Shown: positions 31,364 through 39,583 of the stretch, one piece after another | Layout: every line of letters begins with the position of its first letter | Numbering within the stretch: the first letter of the stretch is position 1 | DNA from: Candidatus Desantisbacteria bacterium CG1_02_49_89 | GTDB taxonomy: Bacteria; Desantisbacteria; UBA1551 | NCBI GenBank assembly: GCA_001871075.1 | Contig: MNUP01000128.1 | Coordinates: 1-43,315 of the forward strand | Length of the DNA: 43,315 nt | Direction of reading: 5' to 3' | Position numbers and translations under genes: made by a program | The notes under the pieces: model-generated | Database searches by the model: none | What the model was told of the DNA's origin: nothing | The model's input: only the letters and a program-made list of their open reading frames with translations

Positions 31364-32338
31364 TTATGCCAGCGCTTCTTTCACTGCCTTGATAATGCTG
31401 TCTTTCGTGGGTATAACGTACTGCTCGAGCACCGGGCTTTTCGGTATGGGAACGTCGATCGCTGCCACCCTTTTAACCGGGCCGTCAAGGTAATCGAACG
31501 CGTTCTCGATTATCTGCATCCCTATCTCGCCGCCGAACCCGCCTGTCTTGCACGCCTCGTGGGCGACGACCGCGCGGTTTGTTTTTTTCACGGAATCCAC
31601 GATAGTCTTTATGTCAAGCGGGGCAAGGGTCCTGACGTCGATGACCTCAACGTCTATCCCCTCAGCTTCAAGGATTTTCGCGGCTTCAAGCGCGACAAGC
31701 ACCGTCCGGGAATACGAAACAACGGTAACGTCCTTCCCCTGCCTTTTCACGTCCGCGACTCCCAGCGGCACAACATGGTCCCCGTCAGGGACAGGGCCTT
31801 TCTCCTTGTAAAGCATCTTGTGCTCTATGAACACGACGGGGTTATCGTCCCGGATGCTCGCCTTGAGCAGGCCTTTCGCGTCCGCGGGCGTAGAAGGCAT
31901 GACCACTTTCAGGCCCGGGATGCCTGTGAACCAGTGCTCCAGGCTCTGCGAATGGTGGGCGCCAAGCGTCCTGCCTGCACCGCCTTCGGTGCGCATTACC
32001 ATCGGAGCCTTGAATTTCCCGCCGAACATGTACCTTATCTTCGCGGCCTGGTTGCACAGCTGGTCCATTGCCTGGCCCATGAAATCAACGTACATTATTT
32101 CCGCGACAGGCCGTTTTCCCATCATCGCGGCGCCGATCGCGGCGCCCGTGATAGCGGATTCCGAGATCGCGGTGTCCATGACCCTTTCAGGCCCGTATTT
32201 TTCAAGCAGGCCCCTTGTGACGCCGTACGCGCCTCCGTACACTCCTATGTCCTCCCCGAGCAGGAACACGTTCGGGTCCCTCTCCATTTCCTCCTGCAAC
32301 GCCTCGTTCAACGCCTGCCAGTAAGCTATCTCGCGCAT
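31364..32338 (-). CDS. pdhB: 2-oxo acid dehydrogenase E1 beta subunit
   Basis: 324 residues with GGAGG 4 nt before the ATG. The transketolase pyrimidine-binding domain (about 5-175) shows VFLLGEDIGVYGGAYGVTRG, TAISESAITGAAIGAAMMG and FGGKFKAPMVMRTEGGAGR with LGAHHSQSLEHWF. The C-terminal domain includes DVEVIDVRTLAPLDIKTIVD. With E1 alpha it forms the thiamine-diphosphate decarboxylase; length and motifs are standard. It lies between E1 alpha and E2. Confidence 0.95.
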   Translation of the reverse strand: MREIAYWQALNEALQEEMERDPNVFLLGEDIGVYGGAYGVTRGLLEKYGPERVMDTAISESAITGAAIGAAMMGKRPVAEIMYVDFMGQAMDQLCNQAAKIRYMFGGKFKAPMVMRTEGGAGRTLGAHHSQSLEHWFTGIPGLKVVMPSTPADAKGLLKASIRDDNPVVFIEHKMLYKEKGPVPDGDHVVPLGVADVKRQGKDVTVVSYSRTVLVALEAAKILEAEGIDVEVIDVRTLAPLDIKTIVDSVKKTNRAVVAHEACKTGGFGGEIGMQIIENAFDYLDGPVKRVAAIDVPIPKSPVLEQYVIPTKDSIIKAVKEALA

Positions 32339-32389
32339 TTAGCCTCCAATACTTCTACCACGAAGACACGAAAAACTTTTACCCCTTGA

Positions 32390-32494
32390 TTTTAACCACG
32401 AATTCTCACGAATTATCACTAATTACAATATAATGTTTGTGTAAAAAACGATCAGGTTCTATTCGTGGAAATTAGTGTTAATTCGTGGTTAAAA
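32390..32494. repeat. 105-bp inverted-repeat element, copy 1
   Basis: TTTTAACCACGAATT (32390-32404) is inverted exactly at 32480-32494. Inner arms TCACTAATT and AATTAGTG extend the pairing. About 85% identical to 34799-34904. It lies in the E1 alpha-E1 beta gap. Confidence 0.85.
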
Positions 32495-32541
32495 GACCTC
32501 AGTGGCTGAATCCTGTTTTCGTATTTCGTGGAAATTTTATT

Positions 32542-33510
32542 TTAAGCAAACAGATCTTCGGTGACTTCCTCGGGCTTGGGCCAGGGCGAGTTCATCGCGA
32601 ACCTTACCGCGTCCTCTATCTCCTGTTTCACCTCAGCCCGTATATCATCGCACACGGCTTCGGAAATTATTCCGGCAAGAATTACTTTACTTCTGAATTT
32701 CAGTATAGGGTCTTTAGCCTGCCATTCCTTTTCCTCGTCCTTGGTCCTGTAAGCCCTGGGATCCGAGCGCGAATGGCCGTAATAGCGGTACGTTTTGCAC
32801 TCTATAAGAGAAGGACCTTCTCCCTTGCGCGCCTTTTCGGCGTATTTCATCACTATCTCTTTCACGGCGAGCACGTCCATCCCGTCAACCGCTTCCCCGG
32901 GAACCCCGTAGGCGCTGCTCCTCGTGTAAAGATCGTTGGTCGTGGTGACCCTGTTTACGGCGCCGGACATCCCGTAAAGGTTGTTCTCGCATATAAATAA
33001 GACCGGTAGCTTCCACACCGCCGCCATGTTCATTGACTCGTGGAACACGCCCTGGTTTATCGCGCCGTCCCCGAAATAACAGAGCACAACGTTCTCGCTC
33101 TTGTCTTTCTTGAGCGCGAGCGCCGCTCCTACCGCCACTGGTATGTTAGCCCCGACTATCCCGGTCGCCCCGAGGTTGCGCGTGGCCGGGTCGCATAGGT
33201 GCAGGGAACCGCCCTTACCCTTGCAGCAGCCTGTGACCTTACCGAAGATCTCGGCCATGAGCTCTGATATCACGCCGCCCTTCGCTATGGCGTGGCCGTG
33301 GCCCCTATGGGTGCTGGCTATCCAGTCATCCGGCCGTATCCCCGCGCAGGAACCTACGGCAACAGCCTCCTCGCCCGCGTACAGGTGGGAGCCGCCGTCT
33401 ATCACATTCTGCCCCAGCAGCTCCATTATCTTGTCCTCGAAGAACCTTATCTGGTACATCTGCCTCAGAAGCTTCGCAGCCTCTTCCTTCTTCACGTTCA
33501 CTTCTTCCAT
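32542..33510 (-). CDS. pdhA: 2-oxo acid dehydrogenase E1 alpha subunit
   Basis: 322 residues; ATG preceded by AAAGGAG. The thiamine-diphosphate motif GDGAINQGVFHESMNMAAVW is complete, and FICENN closes it. The active-site region HRGHGHAIAKG and GGSLHLCDPATRNLGATGIV, plus the loop YRYYGHSRSDPRAYRT, match PdhA/AcoA proteins. Decarboxylates pyruvate or cleaves acetoin. Starts the E1alpha-E1beta-E2 block. No lipoamide dehydrogenase is in the window. Confidence 0.95.
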   Translation of the reverse strand: MEEVNVKKEEAAKLLRQMYQIRFFEDKIMELLGQNVIDGGSHLYAGEEAVAVGSCAGIRPDDWIASTHRGHGHAIAKGGVISELMAEIFGKVTGCCKGKGGSLHLCDPATRNLGATGIVGANIPVAVGAALALKKDKSENVVLCYFGDGAINQGVFHESMNMAAVWKLPVLFICENNLYGMSGAVNRVTTTNDLYTRSSAYGVPGEAVDGMDVLAVKEIVMKYAEKARKGEGPSLIECKTYRYYGHSRSDPRAYRTKDEEKEWQAKDPILKFRSKVILAGIISEAVCDDIRAEVKQEIEDAVRFAMNSPWPKPEEVTEDLFA

Positions 33511-33724
33511 GCGTTTCTCCTTTCTCCTTAAAATATGATTTCAGCGATAAACTGCCCGATTACAGCGATAATAAATTTACCTCCTGCTCCCAAAACACGC
33601 AAACCTTCCTCCATCAAGATTGGCGGATCTACGAAAAGGTTTGCCCTACACAATAAAAAAACCTTGCTGCTGCGTTGACACGCTTTTAAACAAATGACTA
33701 ATGACAAATGACTAATGACTGTAT
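33511..33724. repeat. Repeat DNA including a loop-inserted hairpin
   Basis: GCAAACC (33599-33605) and GGTTTGC (33637-33643) enclose TTCCTCCATCAAGATTGGCG and further bases to CGAAAA. Elsewhere the same hairpin has a 3-nt loop. Divergent GATTACAGCGATAATAA words (33537-33575) lie near the E1 alpha start; AATGACTAATGAC words end the gap. Confidence 0.75.
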
Positions 33725-34765
33725 TTAAGGTTTAATGATCGTTTTGAACCCCTGGGCTTTTTCGACGGTCATTATGCCTTCCAGGATCTTGTCCAGCGGA
33801 AGGATCTTGGTGATGTATTTCTTCGCCTTTATCTTTCCCTCGCTTATAAGGCTGAGCGCTGTCTGGTTGTGCCTGGGCGCGGAGCCGTGCGTGCCGACTA
33901 CGGAAAATTCTTTGTAATGTATCTGGTTTGAGTCAAAATTGATGAACGGCTTGTCCTTCGGCAGACCTCCGAAGAAATTGATCCTGCCGCGTTTCGCCAC
34001 GAGCTGCAGGCTCTGTTCCTGGGCTTTACCCACAGAACAGGCAACAATGACCACATCAGCTCCCCTGCCGCTGCTTTCGTCCATAACGCGCTTTACAAGG
34101 TCCTCGGAAGCGGGATTCACGTAGATGTCAGCCGTGCCAAGCACTTTCGCCGCGTCCAGCCGTTCCTGCGCTGCCTCGGAAAGAATTGTCTTGCTCGCCC
34201 CTTTTGACCTTGCGAGCTCAAGGTGGAAACTTCCTATGGGACCCGAGCCGATGACAACAACTATGTCGCCCAGCTTCACGGGCGAGAGCTCCTGGCCGTT
34301 GATAACGCAGGCAAGCGGCTCCGCGATCGCGGCTTCCTCATAGGAAAGGTTGTCCGGCAGAACGTTAACGCACCCGTTCCTGACCGCGCGCTCAGGCACG
34401 CGCATATACTGCGCGAAACCGCCGTCATAATGGTAGCCTATTGCCGTAAGGTCATCGCACATTCCCTGAAAACCTCTGCGGCAGTAATAGCACTCCCCGC
34501 ACGGGACAGCCGGGGCGATCGCTACCCTCTGGCCTTTCCTGAACGCGGACACGTTCTTCCCAACCTCAATTATTTCGCCTGAAAGCTCATGACCCGTAAC
34601 CCTGGGGAAAACTATGTGCTTGTGCCCGGAATGAAAGACCTTTATGTCGGTCCCGCACACAGCGCACGCCCCTATCTTTATGACCAGCTCCTCCGGGCCC
34701 GGCCTGGGGTCCGGCACATCCTTGATCTGAAAATCCTCGATCTTTTCCAGCACAGCGGCTCTCAT
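33725..34765 (-). CDS. Zinc-dependent medium-chain alcohol/polyol dehydrogenase
   Basis: 346 residues from the ATG at 34763-34765 with GGAGGG upstream; a longer frame runs into repeat DNA. The catalytic zinc site is C37 in CAVCGTD and H59-E60 in VTGHELSG. The structural zinc cysteines are C89, C92, C95 and C103. The NAD(P)-binding motif is VIGSGPIGSFHLELA. The family includes threonine, sorbitol and galactitol-phosphate dehydrogenases. Neighbouring fsa and mtlD suggest a sugar alcohol or sugar phosphate substrate, but the exact substrate cannot be read from sequence. Confidence 0.85.
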   Translation of the reverse strand: MRAAVLEKIEDFQIKDVPDPRPGPEELVIKIGACAVCGTDIKVFHSGHKHIVFPRVTGHELSGEIIEVGKNVSAFRKGQRVAIAPAVPCGECYYCRRGFQGMCDDLTAIGYHYDGGFAQYMRVPERAVRNGCVNVLPDNLSYEEAAIAEPLACVINGQELSPVKLGDIVVVIGSGPIGSFHLELARSKGASKTILSEAAQERLDAAKVLGTADIYVNPASEDLVKRVMDESSGRGADVVIVACSVGKAQEQSLQLVAKRGRINFFGGLPKDKPFINFDSNQIHYKEFSVVGTHGSAPRHNQTALSLISEGKIKAKKYITKILPLDKILEGIMTVEKAQGFKTIIKP

Positions 34766-34798
34766 ACACCCTCCAATGATTTCCACTTTACCACCTAA

Positions 34799-34904
34799 TT
34801 TTAACCACGAATTTTCACGAATTATCACTAATTACAATATAGTGTTTGTGTAATAAAATTATCAGGTTTAATTCGTGGAAATTAGTGTTAATTCGTGGTT
34901 AAAA
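34799..34904. repeat. 105-bp inverted-repeat element, copy 2
   Basis: TTTTAACCACGAATT (34799-34813) and its inverse (34890-34904), with inner TCACTAATT/AATTAGTG pairing. Paralogue of 32390-32494; it fills most of the gap between the transaldolase and dehydrogenase genes. Confidence 0.85.
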
Positions 34905-34922
34905 AACTTCAGTGGAAAGTAT

Positions 34923-35567
34923 TTATTTCGGGACTTTTTCCCAGTCCTCAAGGAATTTTTTCACGCCCGCGTCCGTAAGCGGGTGCTTGAACAGGCCCTG
35001 TACCACGCTGAACGGGATCGTTATGACGTGCGCGCCGGCAAGCGCGGCTTCCAGCACGTGCACGGGATTGCGGACGCTTGCGACTATTATCTCGGTTTTG
35101 TACCCGTAGTTCCTGTAGATCGTTACTATCTGCCTGACCAGGTCCATGCCTACGTGGCTTATGTCATCAAGCCTGCCGATGAACGGGCTGACGTAACTGG
35201 CGCCGACCTTGGCCGCGATGAGTGCCTGGTTGGGGCTGAAAACAAGCGTGACGTTGGTCTTTATGCCTTCCTTGCTGAGAACCTTGACCGCCTTCATTCC
35301 CTCGGGGATGAAAGGGACCTTCACGACTATGTTCCTGTGGATCTTTACAAGCTCCCTTGCCTCGGCGATGATCTCGTCCTTCTTTAAACTGACCGCTTCA
35401 GCGCTTATGGGGCCGTCCACTATCGTGGTGATCTCCTTTATCACGTCCAGGAACTTCTTCCCTGTCTTTGAAATGAGCGAGGGGTTCGTTGTGACACCGT
35501 CTATCACGCCCAGCTCAGCCGCTTCCCTGATCTCGTTCACGTCCGCCGTGTCGATGAAGAACTTCAT
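34923..35567 (-). CDS. fsa: Transaldolase / fructose-6-phosphate aldolase family
   Basis: 214 residues, the length of the short TalC/Fsa subfamily. The N-terminus [20 protein letters not shown] and [12 protein letters not shown] are signature strands. The Schiff-base lysine is K83 in [13 protein letters not shown]. The phosphate-binding end reads [19 protein letters not shown] with GGGAGG 5 nt upstream. Either transaldolase of the non-oxidative pentose phosphate pathway or fructose-6-phosphate aldolase; the short form alone cannot decide. mtlD upstream produces or consumes fructose 6-phosphate. Confidence 0.9.
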   Translation of the reverse strand: MKFFIDTADVNEIREAAELGVIDGVTTNPSLISKTGKKFLDVIKEITTIVDGPISAEAVSLKKDEIIAEARELVKIHRNIVVKVPFIPEGMKAVKVLSKEGIKTNVTLVFSPNQALIAAKVGASYVSPFIGRLDDISHVGMDLVRQIVTIYRNYGYKTEIIVASVRNPVHVLEAALAGAHVITIPFSVVQGLFKHPLTDAGVKKFLEDWEKVPK

Positions 35568-35574
35568 TTAAGCC

Positions 35575-35712
35575 TCCCGAGTAAGTGTTAATGACAATTA
35601 TGAGTTATGAATTATGAATGAAGGAATTATTTTAATTAAAAAATGCAGGTGGAATTTTAAATAAACTCCATGCAGTTGACTCATAACTCATAACTCATAA
35701 TTCATAATTAAG
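35575..35712. repeat. AATTATGAGTTATGAATTAT inverted block
   Basis: ATTATGAGTTATGAATTATG on the left and CTCATAACTCATAATTCATA on the right enclose AT-rich DNA. It reaches into the mtlD 3' end, whose last codons (ATG AAT TAT GAA TTA TGA) are part of the repeat. Confidence 0.7.
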
Positions 35713-36842
35713 TTGTATAGTTCTTCGCCGGGGGTGAGGCCGCAGATATCCTGCAGGACCGCGTCAACTCCCTTTGTTTTAAGCAGAGCCTGCAGGCTCT
35801 GCGCATCCTTATCATCCGGGTTGTCGTAAGAAAGCGCTGCCTTTATGCCTTTCACGAAATTAATGGGTTTCAACCCATATTCGAGCGCGAGTTTAGCCCC
35901 GCCGATAAGCCTGTCCGTGGGCTTCAGCTTCCTTACAGGGTCCTTGCCTACCCTCGCGACCGTATCGCCCAGGGAAACGTTTGCAAACCTTTCCAGCAGA
36001 TCGTTAACGTGAGCCTGGTAATCCGCCGGCGCGAACCCGTGCTTCTTTATGAGCGCCTTGCCCGATTCGTCCATTACAGCTCCCAGCACGATCCCGCGTA
36101 TCTCTTTGTCCTTCACAGCCTCGTAGATATACGTGTATCCTTTTTTGTAGCCGAGGTAAGCGGATATCGCGTGGCCCGCGTTGTGCGTGAAAAGCTTCCT
36201 TTCCTCATACGCGTGGAAATTGTCTATGGGTATCACGCCGGTTATTTTGGGGATCTCGCCCCTGAACCCGGGCCTGTCAACAGGCAGTTCCTTGTACGCT
36301 TCCGCGAGAACAAGCAAAGGATCCTTGCGGGAAAGTTCTTCCGGGATAACAGGCACCATGCGGCTCACAACCGCTTCCACGAAACCAAGCTTCGCCTCAA
36401 CTTCTTTCCTGCCCTGGTCTGAAAGATCGTTAAAGACCATATCTTTAAAGATCTTCCTGACATCCATCAGGTTCTCGCAGATTATTATATTGAGGGGAAC
36501 CTTGTTCCCTTCCGCGAGCCTTTTTTCAAAGCCTTTCGCGATAAGCGGGGCTATGAATTTCAGGACGCCTGCGCCTACAGCGGTGGCAAGAAGGTCAGCC
36601 GAGGCGATCTCCGCGGCCACGGCCGCGGCATCCTTTGAATTCACTGCGCGGACGTTTTTAACCGTTATTTCCTGCGGCTTGTTCCCGACTATCCTCAGCG
36701 CGTACTGCCGCTTTTCGTTGAGCAGGGACAGCACTTCCTCTTTGACATCCACAAACACAGTCTCGTACCCGGACTCAAAGAACAGCTGGCCCATGAAACC
36801 GCGGCCTATGTTGCCTGCGCCGAACTGCACCACCTTTTTCAT
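35688..36842 (-). CDS. mtlD: Mannitol-1-phosphate 5-dehydrogenase
   Basis: 384 residues, the normal length. The N-terminal NAD-binding motif is FGAGNIGRGFMG, followed by NIIICENL. The substrate-binding core contains KLFTHNAGHAISAYLGYKKG. Interconverts mannitol 1-phosphate and fructose 6-phosphate using NAD. Its ATG overlaps the rpsA stop by 4 nt, so it appears translationally coupled to ribosomal protein S1, an unusual partnership. The final residues MNYEL lie in a dispersed AATTATGA repeat. A 20-bp perfect palindrome (GCAGAGCCTGCAGGCTCTGC) lies in the C-terminal coding part near 35784. Confidence 0.9.
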   Translation of the reverse strand: MKKVVQFGAGNIGRGFMGQLFFESGYETVFVDVKEEVLSLLNEKRQYALRIVGNKPQEITVKNVRAVNSKDAAAVAAEIASADLLATAVGAGVLKFIAPLIAKGFEKRLAEGNKVPLNIIICENLMDVRKIFKDMVFNDLSDQGRKEVEAKLGFVEAVVSRMVPVIPEELSRKDPLLVLAEAYKELPVDRPGFRGEIPKITGVIPIDNFHAYEERKLFTHNAGHAISAYLGYKKGYTYIYEAVKDKEIRGIVLGAVMDESGKALIKKHGFAPADYQAHVNDLLERFANVSLGDTVARVGKDPVRKLKPTDRLIGGAKLALEYGLKPINFVKGIKAALSYDNPDDKDAQSLQALLKTKGVDAVLQDICGLTPGEELYNLIMNYEL

Positions 36843-38542
36843 TTATTGCCTTTCTTTTCCTTCTGCATTTTCAGGATGTCGCCGAGGGTAAACGTATCTT
36901 TTTCCTGGGTGTTTATGAAAGTGCTAACCTCGGCCTTTTCCTGGTCAACCGTGAATCCTTTCAGGCTGAGTTCCACTTTCTTGTCCTTGGGGCTGACCCC
37001 GATAACCTTAACATCAAGTTCCTGGCCCAGAGAAACAACGTCGGAAGGTTTTTCGATGAATTTCGTGCTCAGCTCGGAAACATGGATAAACCCATCTATC
37101 TCCGCTTCAGCGTCCAGCTGGACTACAACCCCGTAAGTGTCTATTTTGGTGACCTTGCCCTTAACGTGCATCCCCCTCCGGAAATCGTCCCACGGGGAAT
37201 GCTCCAGCTGTTTCATGCCCAGCGCTATTTTCTTCGTTTCCCTGTCCACCCGCAGCACGACAGCATCTATGTCCTTGCCTTTTATGAGCAGCTCGGACGG
37301 ATGCTTCAGTTTCTTTGTCCAGGAAATGTCCTTTATCCTCAAAAGCCCATCAACTCCGTTGTCTATCTTGACGAACGCGCCGTACGAGGTAAGTTTCACC
37401 ACCCTGCCTTTCACTTTCGTGCCCGGAGGGTATTTTTCGCTCGCTATCACCCAGGGATCAGGCAGTATCTGCTTCAGGCCCAGGCCCAGCTTTCTCTCTT
37501 CCTTGTTCAGGGTGAGCACCTGGAACTCAACGGTATCCCCTTCTTTGAATATTTCCGAGGGAGATTTCGCCGCGCGGTCCCACGTGAGATCTTCCAGCCT
37601 TGCAAGCCCCTCGATGCCTTCCTCAAGCTCCACGAATGCGCCGAACGGGGCGATCTTCACGACCTTGCCCTTGATCTTCTGGCCGACAGCGTACTTGCCG
37701 GCAATGCCTTCCCACGGGTCGGGCTTCAGCTGTTTCAGGCCCAGCGCTATCTTCCCGGTCCCCTTGTCGAAATCCAGGACGATCGTCTTGACCTTCTGAC
37801 CGACCGTCACGACTTCCTCGGGTTTTTTCCTGCCCCAGCTGAGATCGTTAAGCCGGACCAGGCCGTCTATGCCGCCTATATCCACAAATGCACCAAACGG
37901 CGCAAGGGTCTTGACCGTGCCCTCGCATATCTCGCCGACCCTCAGCGACATGAAAAGCCTTTCCTTCTGCTTTTCCTTACGCTCCTCAAGCAGCACCCTG
38001 CGGGAAAACACAACGTTGTGCGTTTTCTGGTCGATCTCCAAAACCTTGAGCTCTAAGATCTTACCTATGTATTCCCGGGTGTTGGTAACCTTATCGATGT
38101 CAACCGCGGAAAAAGGAAGGAAACCCCTGATGGCGTCCACCTCGACCGTGAAACCCGCCACCTTGCCGTCATTCGTCTTCCTCTCGGAAATGATCTTTCC
38201 CTCGATAACGCTCTTAGCCTGATAAGCATCCTGGATCTTCTTCCAGCCCTGTATTATAAGGGCTTTTTCGTGGGAGAGCAGAAGCCTTCCGGCTTCGTCC
38301 TCCCTGTTCAGAAAAAGCACCTCGATCTCGTCGCCCGGCTTTACGGCAGCCGCGCCCTTCCTTCCTTTCCTTCTGAACTCCGCCAAGGGAAGGACGCCCT
38401 CTGACTTGAAACCGACGTCCACGATCACTTCCTTGGTATCCACATAGACAACCTTGCCCATTATGATGCTGCCTTCTTTGATTGTCTTGACCCTTCCCAG
38501 AGTCTCCTCGTACTCCCTCTTCATGTCTTCCATCTTTTCCAT
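36839..38542 (-). CDS. rpsA: 30S ribosomal protein S1
   Basis: 567 residues with six S1 RNA-binding repeats, for example GSIIMGKVVYVDTKEVIVDV, VGEICEGTVKTLAPFGAFVD, KIKGKVVKIAPFGAFVELEE and KVKGRVVKLTSYGAFVKIDN. This is the full-length, proteobacterial-like arrangement. S1 binds mRNA on the small ribosomal subunit and helps initiate on messages with weak Shine-Dalgarno sequences, which may matter here because several genes lack one. It follows ispH as in many genomes. Its own start has only a weak AGGT upstream; ATGs four and seven codons in are alternatives. Confidence 0.95.
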   Translation of the reverse strand: MEKMEDMKREYEETLGRVKTIKEGSIIMGKVVYVDTKEVIVDVGFKSEGVLPLAEFRRKGRKGAAAVKPGDEIEVLFLNREDEAGRLLLSHEKALIIQGWKKIQDAYQAKSVIEGKIISERKTNDGKVAGFTVEVDAIRGFLPFSAVDIDKVTNTREYIGKILELKVLEIDQKTHNVVFSRRVLLEERKEKQKERLFMSLRVGEICEGTVKTLAPFGAFVDIGGIDGLVRLNDLSWGRKKPEEVVTVGQKVKTIVLDFDKGTGKIALGLKQLKPDPWEGIAGKYAVGQKIKGKVVKIAPFGAFVELEEGIEGLARLEDLTWDRAAKSPSEIFKEGDTVEFQVLTLNKEERKLGLGLKQILPDPWVIASEKYPPGTKVKGRVVKLTSYGAFVKIDNGVDGLLRIKDISWTKKLKHPSELLIKGKDIDAVVLRVDRETKKIALGMKQLEHSPWDDFRRGMHVKGKVTKIDTYGVVVQLDAEAEIDGFIHVSELSTKFIEKPSDVVSLGQELDVKVIGVSPKDKKVELSLKGFTVDQEKAEVSTFINTQEKDTFTLGDILKMQKEKKGNK

Positions 38543-38615
38543 TTACCTGTCTTCTAAACCTCCCTGGCCGTAAGGCCGTTTCCGTGCCCGCATTCCAAAA
38601 AGCCTGCCGACAAAA

Positions 38616-39539
38616 TTACGCGCATCCCTCGCAGTGCTGCCGCCGGCAACGCGGGTCACGGATCTTCTCCACCAGCTCCCTTATCGAGACGTCCGGCGTA
38701 GAAGTTCCCGAAACAACGCCAACCCCTGACCGTTGATGCGGACCGCAACCCCTGTCCCCGCGCTTAAGGACTTTCCTTAAAGCGCTGAGGACCCTTGTAC
38801 CGCGCCCAAGCTCGCCTGCCGACTCTATGTGGAAAGCAGGGACCTTTTTCCTGCAGAGTTCGAACAGGCGGCGTGTATTGGCGCTGTTGCGCCCGCCCAC
38901 TACTATCATCGCGCACACCTTTCCCGCCAGATCCACAGCTTCCTTCTGGCGGTCCAGGGTGTGAACGCATAGGGTATTGCAGACTTTGAGTTCGGAGCTC
39001 TTCCCGAGCAGGACCGCCACTATGTCCCTGAACCTGGACAGCGACTCCGTTGTCTGGGCGATCACTCCGATCTTTTTCCTGTAAGGCAGGGATCTGCGAA
39101 GGTCCGCGGCACGGTTCACCACCGTGCCGGCCCTGCCGATCCTGCCGATTATTCCCTTTATTTCCGGGTGGAACTTTTCCCCGACGATAATGACGTGGTA
39201 ATTGTCCGCCGCGAGCCCGGACGCTATCTTCTGGCTCCTCAGCACGTAAGGGCAGGTCGCGTCTAAAATTTTCGCGCCCCTTTTACGGGCCGCTCCGACA
39301 ACCGCGGGCGCAAGCCCGTGGGACGGGATCACGAATATGCCCCTGCCCGCGTAAGCCGCGGATGTTATGACCTTCACGCCCCGTTTTTGAAGGTCCCTTA
39401 CCACCGGGGGGTTATGTATAAGGGGACCAAGCGTGTAAATGGTCTTGCCCGGATTCTCCTTAAGCGCCTTAAGAGTAAGCGAGAGAGCCCTTTTCACCCC
39501 GAAACAAAACCCGATATTTTTTGCTAGTTTTATCCTCAT
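38616..39539 (-). CDS. ispH: 4-hydroxy-3-methylbut-2-enyl diphosphate reductase
   Basis: 307 residues. The three iron-sulfur cysteines are C12 (GFCFGV), C96 (DATCPYV) and C191 (NTLCVHTLDRQKEA). The substrate-binding residues H42, H74, H124 and E126 (FHPEIKG), and AQTTESL are all present. Performs the last MEP-pathway step, making IPP and DMAPP. The SGTSTPD end motif is preceded by a short Gly/Arg-rich stretch (RGDRGCGPHQRSG) that looks like a small local insertion. Two GATTACGGTGATTAT repeats fill the gap to plsC and no Shine-Dalgarno is seen. Confidence 0.95.
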   Translation of the reverse strand: MRIKLAKNIGFCFGVKRALSLTLKALKENPGKTIYTLGPLIHNPPVVRDLQKRGVKVITSAAYAGRGIFVIPSHGLAPAVVGAARKRGAKILDATCPYVLRSQKIASGLAADNYHVIIVGEKFHPEIKGIIGRIGRAGTVVNRAADLRRSLPYRKKIGVIAQTTESLSRFRDIVAVLLGKSSELKVCNTLCVHTLDRQKEAVDLAGKVCAMIVVGGRNSANTRRLFELCRKKVPAFHIESAGELGRGTRVLSALRKVLKRGDRGCGPHQRSGVGVVSGTSTPDVSIRELVEKIRDPRCRRQHCEGCA

Positions 39540-39545
39540 ATGAAT

Positions 39546-39583
39546 GATTACGGTGATTATTAACTAATGATTACGGTGATTAT
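39546..39583. repeat. Two GATTACGGTGATTAT repeats between ispH and plsC
   Basis: Copies at 39546-39560 and 39569-39583. The first ends 6 nt before the ispH start codon; the second touches the plsC stop codon. Confidence 0.9.
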
